Positions 12,636 to 17,754 of a stretch of DNA of 17,754 nucleotides are shown in pieces (the stretch's first letter is position 1; each line of letters starts with the position of its first letter). Under the pieces are notes generated by a model. It did no database searches. It saw only the letters and a list, made by a program, of their open reading frames with translations, and was not told where the DNA came from. The stretch spans positions 1 through 17,754 of the forward strand of contig JAEZBR010000061.1 in the NCBI GenBank assembly GCA_023426935.1, written 5' to 3'. Source of the stretch: Bacillota bacterium. Lineage in GTDB: Bacteria > Bacillota_I > Bacilli_A > Erysipelotrichales > Erysipelotrichaceae. Position numbers and translations under genes: made by a program.

Positions 12636-13907
12636 ATGTTAGTAGAGTTAACCGCAGAACAGTTTGATACCTTTTCCGAAAAACATCCCCTGACTAGTTT
12701 TCAGCAGACTTCCGATTGGGCAAAGTTAAAAAGCAGCAATGGCTGGGGGCATCACTTTTTCGGTTGGCAGGAAAACGAAGAATTACTCGGAGCGACAATG
12801 GTGTTGGATAAAACCTTTATCCGAATGTTTCATTTGTTCTATGCCCCCAGAGGCTTATTGGTTGATTACCATAATGAGAAAGTATTGAAAGATTTTTCGG
12901 AAGCCTTAGTCCGTAAAATTAAAGCTTTAGGCGGAATTACATTAAAGATTGATCCTTATATCGATGCTAGGGAACTAGACAGTGTCGGTGAATTGGTGCC
13001 GGGGGGATATGATAACCGCGGAATTATTTCCGAGTTGGAAAAGATCGGTTATCGTTACCGAGTCGATGAACAAGGCAATCCGGTAACGACCATTATGCAT
13101 TCAATCTATGTTCTACCTTTTAAAGGCCGCAGTAAAGAAGATTTGTTTAAATCTTTTTCACCAACTACCAGAACGACCATCCGCCAAGCGGAGAAAAACG
13201 GAATCACCGTCTTCGAACTTAAAAAAGACGAATTACCGAGATTTAAAGATCTGATGAATAAAACCTCCGAACGCCGAGATTTCGTCGATCGTCCGCTTTC
13301 CTACTATGAAGCGATCTATGATGCTTTTCATGATTCCGGGCGGGTAAAGTTTATGATCGCCACTTTAAATGCGCAGAATTTAGTGGAAACGATGAAGGGG
13401 AAAGTTGTTCAGGAACAAGCTACCTATGATCGTTTGGTTCAACGCAAACAAGCCAATCCAGAGATTTTTAAGGATGAGGGAAAATTAAGCGATACGATTC
13501 TCAAGTTGGATAGTGCTAAAATGCGGTTGGAACAGGCGAAGGAATTAAAGCAAGAATATGGCGAGGTTATTGATTTAACGGTCAATATGGATTTTGTCTG
13601 GGGCAATGAGATTGTTTCCTTATATGGGGGAAACGAGAAAGCCTTATTAAAATTCGGAAGTCAGTATTATATGCAGTGGCAAATGATTCAAGAAGCGATG
13701 GATAAAGGCTATCAGCGTTATAACTTCTATGGTATTCCCAACGACCTTAAGAACGAAGATTCGATGCACGGCGTCTTTGAGACTAAGAAAGGCTTCAACG
13801 GGCAGGTCATTCATTTATTAGGTGAATTCGATTATGTAATTTCACCGCTTAAGTTTAAACTGTATCAGTTCTGCAGCAATCTCTATTTCCGGATAAAACA
13901 GAGATAG
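12636..13907 (+). CDS. FemX/MurM-like peptidoglycan aminoacyltransferase
   Basis: A 423-residue protein of the FemABX family, which adds amino acids from aminoacyl-tRNA to the lysine of lipid II to build peptidoglycan cross-bridges at the inner face of the membrane. It has two GNAT-like lobes: the first contains QQTSDWAKLK, FYAPRG (68-73) and LKIDP, and the second YYMQWQMIQEA and YNFYGI (362-367) followed by FETKKGF. A charged helical insertion at about 246-309 corresponds to the coiled-coil arm of FemA that resembles seryl-tRNA synthetase. Length matches FemA (about 420). The start is certain: AGGAGG five bases before the ATG. Which residue (Ala, Ser or Gly) it adds and at what position is unknown. 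No clear terminator follows. Confidence 0.93.
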   Translation: MLVELTAEQFDTFSEKHPLTSFQQTSDWAKLKSSNGWGHHFFGWQENEELLGATMVLDKTFIRMFHLFYAPRGLLVDYHNEKVLKDFSEALVRKIKALGGITLKIDPYIDARELDSVGELVPGGYDNRGIISELEKIGYRYRVDEQGNPVTTIMHSIYVLPFKGRSKEDLFKSFSPTTRTTIRQAEKNGITVFELKKDELPRFKDLMNKTSERRDFVDRPLSYYEAIYDAFHDSGRVKFMIATLNAQNLVETMKGKVVQEQATYDRLVQRKQANPEIFKDEGKLSDTILKLDSAKMRLEQAKELKQEYGEVIDLTVNMDFVWGNEIVSLYGGNEKALLKFGSQYYMQWQMIQEAMDKGYQRYNFYGIPNDLKNEDSMHGVFETKKGFNGQVIHLLGEFDYVISPLKFKLYQFCSNLYFRIKQR

Positions 13908-14194
13908 AATTGTTAGACTAAATTAAACTGTCGGAGTAAAAAGATAAATTCCACTTCAAAAAGGATTTAAAGTTGAATTAAGTCTTACCGATCGGATAAA
14001 ACTAGTGCTTAAAAGAATAATTTAAAGAAGGTACTTGTGGAAATCAATAAGAATATTAAAATCTGTTTGTAATCCCAAGAAGATTTGGGCACATTAAAAG
14101 ACTAGGGAACATTAGTAGTTTTTCAAGTGAATTACTAAGTTCCACTTGTAAAAGTAGAGCTGGTTAGCGCTTAATGGGCTCAATTATTCTTGAA
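13908..14194. other. Gene-free AT-rich stretch with insertion-sequence-end-like repeats
   Basis: No credible coding frame is visible. The word TTCCAC recurs at 13949-13954 and 14140-14145, and in inverted form (GTGGAA) at 14037-14042. The last copy continues as TTCCACTTGTAAAAGTAG towards the transposase-like tail at 14195 and could be the outer end of that element. A small hairpin, CAAGTG/CACTTG at 14124-14148, and another, CCCAA/TTGGG at 14074-14089, lack T-tracts and are not terminators. I read the stretch as decayed mobile-element sequence. Confidence 0.4.
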
Positions 14195-14360
14195 TTACTT
14201 CTTAAGTAGATAAGGCTTCAAGATGACCTTATCGCTAGGAATCTTCACGATTCCGAATTGATTAAATTTCTTAACCATTGGGCGGTTTAGAAATTCAAGT
14301 AGCTGGAACGGTGTCTTACCATCCAGCTTTTCTTTTGGAAAAGAATTAATGCGGGTACAA
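14195..14360 (-). pseudogene. C-terminal remnant of an IS30-like transposase
   Basis: The minus-strand frame ending at 14195 contains NSFPKEKLDGKTPFQLLEFL and then PSDKVILKPYLLKK. This resembles the end of IS30-family transposases, which finish with a proline/lysine-rich segment, a G-KTP-hydrophobic motif and a charged tail. Only about 55 of the usual 300 or more residues are present; the catalytic DDE part is missing. The frame stays open to 14425 but the added residues do not look transposase-like. The break lies just upstream of the tRNA-Asn promoter, suggesting deletion of the rest of the element. The family call rests on memory of the motif pattern. Confidence 0.5.
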
Positions 14361-14404
14361 AGACACACGGATATTTTTTCCTTTTCCACTCGGATATTTT
14401 TCCC

Positions 14405-14433
14405 TTGCCAGTAAGTTTGGGGCATGATAGAAT
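14405..14433 (+). promoter_or_regulatory. Promoter of tRNA-Asn
   Basis: TTGCCA at 14405-14410 and TAGAAT at 14428-14433 are separated by 17 bases, with TGA before the -10 making it an extended -10 type. It ends nine bases before the tRNA. Confidence 0.8.
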
Positions 14434-14442
14434 AGTGCTGTT

Positions 14443-14518
14443 GCCTGAATAGCTCAGTCGGTAGAGCAATTGGCTGTTAACCAATGGGTCCTTGGTTCGA
14501 GTCCATGTTCAGGCGCCA
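14443..14518 (+). tRNA. tRNA-Asn (anticodon GTT)
   Basis: A 76-base cloverleaf with encoded CCA. The acceptor GCCTGAA/TTCAGGC is fully paired; the anticodon stem ATTGG/CCAAT closes the loop CTGTTAA, giving GTT for asparagine, and the discriminator is G73. Confidence 0.96.
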
Positions 14519-14520
14519 TT

Positions 14521-14559
14521 AAAAAAACACACCATATCGTTAAGATACGGTGTTTTTTT
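14521..14559. terminator. Bidirectional terminator between tRNA-Asn and the ATP-grasp gene
   Basis: ACACC-A-TATC and GATA-C-GGTGT form a stem with one mismatch and a GTTAA loop. There is an A7 run on the left and a T7 run on the right, so it can end transcription of tRNA-Asn (plus) and of the ATP-grasp gene (minus). Confidence 0.88.
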
Positions 14560-14561
14560 AT

Positions 14562-15575
14562 CTATAGTTCGTCTTTGAGGACGGCTTTGAATTGCGGTAA
14601 GCGGCCGTTTCGGGTTGGCAGATGGAAGTGATTCTGTCCTAGATCATACGCCGGAACCGGATTACCTTCGATTACGATTGGGCCATTAGGCGTAACCCCC
14701 ATATCCCAGCCGACATAGCGAACCTTCGGAGAGATTAAGGCACACTTCTTCGCCATTTCGATTAATTCCTTAAAGTAAGGAACCTTGAAACCGACAAAGG
14801 GTACTTTAGAGAATGGATGGGCATCATAAGGTCCGGAGTCTTCTCTAAATCCCGGCGCAAAAATCACCCCGTCATCTAAACCGATCGGGGCATAGATTCC
14901 GCCGTTTCCGCCGTTATCGATGAATCGGGTTCCGTTAGAACAACGGAATAACGCATACATAACATTTACTTTTCCGTCTTTTAGAATCGTAACGACCCGG
15001 ATGGAATCGACCGAGGCCGCATTCATCCGATTAACTTCGGGATGTTGAATAATCTGTTGTTCAACGATGTATTTATGATTATCCATTAAATAATCATAGA
15101 GCTTTTTGGCATCCTGGTCTTTACTGATCGGTAACTTCTCAATCCCGTGACCGGAGACTTCATTGGTAGGCTTAACAAAGATCAGATCATGACGCTTGAG
15201 AAAAGCCGCAAAATCATCGTAGGAACAATGTCTTAGATCTAACCAATCGCGACCCATAAAATCTTTATAGATGGCGTCGAAAGCACCTTTATCTTCAAAT
15301 TTATCCGCTTCCGTTTTGTCGTTTAGTTTATTCGCAATCTTAAAAGAGATTGGGAAGGTAACATAAGTCTCCCGCTCCGCTTTGGTACGATCGGCGAAAC
15401 CGAAGACATAGTAATCTAAATAACCGACATTATATTTAAGCGCACAATGGATCATGCTGAAGAAGATCCAAATCTTTGGCTTATGGCTGTCTTTATGGAC
15501 TAAATCAATCATTAAAGAGAAACGGCCCCAATCCATATGTTTAATCCGAATCCAGATCATGTGTAGTTTTTTCAT
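14562..15575 (-). CDS. ATP-grasp protein of the sugar-transfer-associated type
   Basis: A 337-residue protein that I assign to the ATPgrasp_ST group, found near surface-polysaccharide and teichoic-type gene sets. Such enzymes are predicted to use ATP to join a carboxylate to an amine or hydroxyl, but few are characterised. Seen here: FVKPTNEVSGHGIEKL (133-148), giving the nucleotide-binding lysine K135 and glycine loop; an adenine-side EQQ (172-174); SIRVVT (191-196); GGNGGI (222-227); and the metal-binding set D291 in GWDMG with E303 and N305 in IEGNP. The ATG at 15573-15575 has GGGAGG six bases upstream. It diverges from the methyltransferase-fold gene through a shared promoter region and ends at a two-way terminator, so it is monocistronic. 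No glycosyltransferase is next to it. Confidence 0.82.
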   Translation of the reverse strand: MKKLHMIWIRIKHMDWGRFSLMIDLVHKDSHKPKIWIFFSMIHCALKYNVGYLDYYVFGFADRTKAERETYVTFPISFKIANKLNDKTEADKFEDKGAFDAIYKDFMGRDWLDLRHCSYDDFAAFLKRHDLIFVKPTNEVSGHGIEKLPISKDQDAKKLYDYLMDNHKYIVEQQIIQHPEVNRMNAASVDSIRVVTILKDGKVNVMYALFRCSNGTRFIDNGGNGGIYAPIGLDDGVIFAPGFREDSGPYDAHPFSKVPFVGFKVPYFKELIEMAKKCALISPKVRYVGWDMGVTPNGPIVIEGNPVPAYDLGQNHFHLPTRNGRLPQFKAVLKDEL

Positions 15576-15598
15576 GCGAAACCTCCCAATTGCATCTA

Positions 15599-15627
15599 AT
15601 TATACCCAAGCTGACTAAGCATTTCCA
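15599..15627 (-). promoter_or_regulatory. Promoter of the ATP-grasp gene, sharing its -35 with the opposite promoter
   Basis: On the minus strand TGGAAA (15622-15627) and a perfect TATAAT (15599-15604) are separated by 17 bases. The same six base pairs, read on the plus strand, are the -35 of the divergent promoter. Confidence 0.62.
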
Positions 15628-15650
15628 TCTTTGCTTAAGAAAAGTATAAT
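15622..15650 (+). promoter_or_regulatory. Promoter of the methyltransferase-fold gene, leaderless layout
   Basis: TTTCCA (15622-15627) and a perfect TATAAT (15645-15650) are separated by 17 bases. Only six bases lie between the -10 box and the ATG at 15657, so the expected transcription start is at or within a base or two of the start codon. Confidence 0.62.
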
Positions 15651-15656
15651 AATCTT

Positions 15657-16682
15657 ATGAAAATAAAAAAGTCACCGGCGATAGATAACTTCTTTAACCA
15701 ATGTCAAAAAAACTTAGCTTTGGAAGACAAGAATAAATTTCTCGATTTATTAATCAGTCGGAATGAAGAAAAGTCGATTCAACGCGAAATGAAGAAGTGC
15801 GGATTTGAAGAGTTCGTAGGTAAGGAAGATACCTGGCCTTCCTTATATCTTTCAACGGCGGACTATTTAAATAATGAATACCACAAGCACTTCGATTTAA
15901 GTGTGATCAAGGAAAAAGATTTTCGGTTGGAAAAGGTTAGGGTTGAACCTAATCGGTTATTCTTGACTAAGGCGATTGAAAAAGATCCTAAAAGGATGCT
16001 TAACGATCAGATGTGTTTACGGGCGTTGGATGAACCATATGAGGCTAGTTATCTTTATCAAAAAGATAAACTATGGATGTTGGATTCACCTTCGGAAAGC
16101 TATACGAATGATCCGGCGGCCAAGAAAGCTAAAGGAAAGGTTCTGACTTTCGGATTAGGGATCGGATACTTCAGTTATATGGCTTTACTTAATCCTCAGG
16201 TAAAACAATTGACGGTGATTGAGAAAGCACCGGAAGTCATTTCTTTATTCAATAAGTATCTGTTGCCTCAGTTTCCTAAGGCTAAGAAGCTTGAAATAAT
16301 TCAAGGGGATGCCTTCGCTTATTTTACTGAGGAATATTTAAAATCTTTCGATTATATCTATGTCGATATTTGGCAGAATAATCAGGATGGTTTACCAATC
16401 ATCGAGAAGTTACTGCAGCAAGCGCATCCTAAGGATGAAAAACTTGATTTCTGGATTGAAGATTCCTGTATGGAAGCTTTATGGACTTTAGTCTATCTCT
16501 ATTTTTATGACCTCTACTTTAACACGCATTCCATAGTCGCCAAAGAATATCAGACGGAAGTGAAAAAGATAAAGAAGTATTTCGATGGTAATTCAGAGAC
16601 GATAACTAAGGTGGAAACCTTACAATACTATCTTTACGATCGGGCTATTTTACGCCAAATCGCCATGACTAAACTCAATTGA
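15657..16682 (+). CDS. Spermidine-synthase-like class I methyltransferase-fold protein
   Basis: A 341-residue soluble protein. Residues about 1-140 form an N-terminal region I do not recognise. Residues 160-250 form a Rossmann fold of the class I SAM-binding type: motif I TFGLGIGYF (164-172), the acidic end of strand 2 in VIEKAPEV (E189), GDAF (217-220), and motif IV FDYIYVDIW (231-239). The pattern resembles spermidine synthases and their uncharacterised relatives, but I see no clear polyamine-site signature, so a methyltransferase or another SAM-using reaction is equally possible. No ribosome binding site precedes the ATG, and the promoter places the mRNA start near it. It ends in TGA, which overlaps the promoter of the following tRNA-Arg. 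Confidence 0.72.
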   Translation: MKIKKSPAIDNFFNQCQKNLALEDKNKFLDLLISRNEEKSIQREMKKCGFEEFVGKEDTWPSLYLSTADYLNNEYHKHFDLSVIKEKDFRLEKVRVEPNRLFLTKAIEKDPKRMLNDQMCLRALDEPYEASYLYQKDKLWMLDSPSESYTNDPAAKKAKGKVLTFGLGIGYFSYMALLNPQVKQLTVIEKAPEVISLFNKYLLPQFPKAKKLEIIQGDAFAYFTEEYLKSFDYIYVDIWQNNQDGLPIIEKLLQQAHPKDEKLDFWIEDSCMEALWTLVYLYFYDLYFNTHSIVAKEYQTEVKKIKKYFDGNSETITKVETLQYYLYDRAILRQIAMTKLN

Positions 16683-16707
16683 TTATTCAGGGTCGGTATG
16701 CTAATAT
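16679..16707 (+). promoter_or_regulatory. Promoter of tRNA-Arg
   Basis: TTGATT at 16679-16684 and TAATAT at 16702-16707 are 17 bases apart, with TATGC before the -10 (extended -10 type). The -35 box overlaps the stop codon of the preceding gene. Confidence 0.72.
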
Positions 16708-16720
16708 ATATGAGCTTGCC

Positions 16721-16797
16721 GCGCTCGTGGCGCAACTGGATAGCGTACCAGATTCCGATTCTGTAGGTTGAGGGTTCGAGTCCCTCCGAGCGCACCA
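16721..16797 (+). tRNA. tRNA-Arg (anticodon CCG)
   Basis: A 77-base cloverleaf with encoded CCA. The acceptor GCGCTCG/CGAGCGC is perfect; the loop TTCCGAT gives CCG, reading CGG. The anticodon stem CCAGA/TCTGT has a C-U mismatch at its outer end (27-43). Confidence 0.93.
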
Positions 16798-16802
16798 TTA
16801 AG

Positions 16803-16840
16803 AAAAAAAGAGATTGATACCAAATATCAATCTTTTTATT
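16803..16840 (+). terminator. Rho-independent terminator after tRNA-Arg
   Basis: A perfect 9-base-pair stem AGATTGATA/TATCAATCT with a CCAAA loop is followed by TTTTATTTTT. An A run in front lets it work weakly on the other strand too. Confidence 0.88.
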
Positions 16841-16847
16841 TTTAGAA

Positions 16848-16853
16848 TATAAT
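16848..16853 (+). promoter_or_regulatory. Possible -10 box for the GrpB-family gene
   Basis: A perfect TATAAT lies between the terminator and the AAAGGAG ribosome binding site. No good -35 is found at 17 bases (TATCAA, inside the terminator stem), so this is tentative. Confidence 0.35.
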
Positions 16854-16869
16854 GTAGCAAAGGAGAACT

Positions 16870-17457
16870 ATGAAAAAAGAATTATCGGAAATGACTTTGA
16901 CTGAGCTCTGGGAATTATTCCCGATCTTTTTGACCGCACCGAATCCTAATTGGAATAAACAATATCTTGAAGAGGAAAAACTTCTGACTTCATGTTTACC
17001 TTGGGGATCCAAAATCCGGATCAGTCAGATCGGCAGTACCGCCATTAAAAATATCTGGGCTAAGAACATCGTGGATATCTTAGCGGAAATACCTGCAGAG
17101 CTTTCAATGGGAGTATACAAGGATGTTTTATTAAAGAATAATTATTTATGTCACAACGAAGAAAAAGGGCGGCTGGATTTTAACAAAGGCTATACTTCAG
17201 ATGGTTTTGCGGATAAAGTATTTCATCTTCATTTGCGTTATATCGGTGATAATGACGAATTATATTTTCGGGATTATCTGAATGAACATGAAGAAGCAGC
17301 CAAAGAGTATGAGAAATTGAAACTATCTTTGTGGCCGTTATATGAACATGATCGGGATGGTTATACTAAGGCTAAAGGGGAGTTTATTCAAAAGTATACA
17401 ATTTTAGCGAAGAAAGAAAATCCGCATAAGTATGCCAACCTTAAGGGGGAACAATAA
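16870..17457 (+). CDS. GrpB-family (UPF0157) protein
   Basis: A 195-residue protein of the GrpB family, which belongs to the nucleotidyltransferase superfamily and has no settled function. Seen here are QIGSTAIKNIWAKNIVDI (residues 55-72), the family signature of a G-S-T segment followed by a conserved K-x-IVDI, and FHLHLR (119-124), both typical of GrpB proteins. Length is close to the usual 170-200. The start is well supported by AAAGGAG four bases before the ATG. Its stop TAA shares one base with the ATG of the next gene (TAATG), so the two are translationally coupled. The name recalls the dephospho-CoA-kinase fusion reported in some species, but no coaE is here. Confidence 0.87.
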   Translation: MKKELSEMTLTELWELFPIFLTAPNPNWNKQYLEEEKLLTSCLPWGSKIRISQIGSTAIKNIWAKNIVDILAEIPAELSMGVYKDVLLKNNYLCHNEEKGRLDFNKGYTSDGFADKVFHLHLRYIGDNDELYFRDYLNEHEEAAKEYEKLKLSLWPLYEHDRDGYTKAKGEFIQKYTILAKKENPHKYANLKGEQ

Positions 17458-17754
17458 TGCCATTCGATTTTAAAAAAGAGTATAAGGAATTCTATTTACC
17501 ACCCAAGAATCCGGAGATTATCACGATTCCGACGATGAATTATTTAGCCGTTGAAGGACAGGGCAATCCGAATGAGAAAGATGGTCGGTATCAGGAAGCG
17601 ATGGGATTATTGTATGGGATTGCCTTCACGCTGAAGATGAGTAAGAAGGGGGAATATCGGATCAAGGGTTACTATGATTATGTTGTACCGCCTTTAGAAG
17701 GCTTCTGGTGGCAACAAGGGATTGAAGGAATCGATTATAAACATAAGGAAACTT
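17457..17754 (+). CDS. GyrI-like small-molecule-binding protein (partial)
   Basis: The first 99 residues of a gene cut by the right edge. It starts at the ATG overlapping the previous stop (TAATG), with AAGGGGGA upstream as ribosome binding site. The segment DFKKEYKEFYLPP, then IPTMNYLAVEGQGNPNE and YVVPPLEGFWW, is the standard opening of the stand-alone GyrI-like proteins widespread in Bacillota. These share the effector-binding fold of BltR/SbmC and are thought to bind small hydrophobic or cationic compounds; the ligand is unknown. There is no sign of an N-terminal DNA-binding domain. Coupling to the GrpB-family gene suggests a shared role. Confidence 0.85.
   Translation, partial: MPFDFKKEYKEFYLPPKNPEIITIPTMNYLAVEGQGNPNEKDGRYQEAMGLLYGIAFTLKMSKKGEYRIKGYYDYVVPPLEGFWWQQGIEGIDYKHKET

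Noticed and set aside
14074..14089. Hairpin CCCAA/TTGGG as a terminator for the femX operon.
   Set aside because: The stem is only five base pairs and no T-tract follows on either strand.
14124..14148. CAAGTG/CACTTG inverted repeat as a regulatory hairpin.
   Set aside because: Short, AT-rich and located in likely insertion-sequence remains; it is better explained as part of an element end.
1..17754. CRISPR array, phage, toxin-antitoxin or defence island.
   Set aside because: No regularly spaced direct repeats, integrase, phage structural genes or paired small toxin-antitoxin genes were visible on either strand.

Overview
The window looks like a chromosomal segment of a low-GC, Gram-positive-type bacterium (Bacillota, perhaps an Erysipelotrichia-like lineage; the family is a guess). 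The reasons are strong AGGAGG-type ribosome binding sites, TTGACA/TATAAT-type promoters with 17-base spacers, CCA-encoding tRNA genes, short hairpin-plus-T-tract terminators, and a FemX/MurM-like peptidoglycan aminoacyltransferase. TGA is used as a stop (for example at 2250 and 16680-16682), so the genetic code is the standard one.

Layout, left to right. 1-2106 is a minus-strand operon: a LytS-type membrane histidine kinase, a response regulator with a SARP-like winged helix, and a third gene cut by the window edge. A minus-strand GNAT acetyltransferase follows (2250-2756). 2842-3259 is a minus-strand tRNA block: Ala(CGC) with its own terminator, then an Ile(GAT)-Ala(TGC) pair with its own promoter and terminator. 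3370-8748 is one very large cyclic-di-GMP signalling protein of 1,792 residues (receiver, dead GGDEF, EAL, about eight PAS-like modules, intact GGDEF). It is followed by an HdeD-like membrane protein, a lipoprotein MsrA-MsrB fusion and a degenerate-looking tRNA-Pro(GGG), all on the minus strand. 10905-13907 is a plus-strand operon: YitT-like membrane protein, RluA-family pseudouridine synthase, FemX/MurM-like transferase. 13908-14442 carries no intact gene, only what looks like an insertion-sequence relic (C-terminal IS30-like transposase tail and terminal-repeat-like TTCCAC words). tRNA-Asn(GTT) and a two-way terminator follow. A sugar-transfer-type ATP-grasp gene (minus) and a spermidine-synthase-like methyltransferase-fold gene (plus) diverge from a symmetric promoter region. 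The window ends with tRNA-Arg(CCG), a GrpB-family gene and a partial GyrI-like gene.

How the genes fit together. Several products act at the envelope or in signalling: two-component sensing, c-di-GMP turnover, repair of oxidised surface methionines, peptidoglycan cross-bridge formation and a cell-surface-type ATP-grasp ligase. The most unusual items are the giant c-di-GMP protein with the cyclase at the far C-terminus, the perfectly symmetric divergent promoter with one shared -35 hexamer and a probably leaderless gene, the inverted repeat covering both promoter boxes of msrAB, and the wobble-rich tRNA-Pro(GGG). I found no CRISPR array, intact insertion sequence, phage or rRNA gene.
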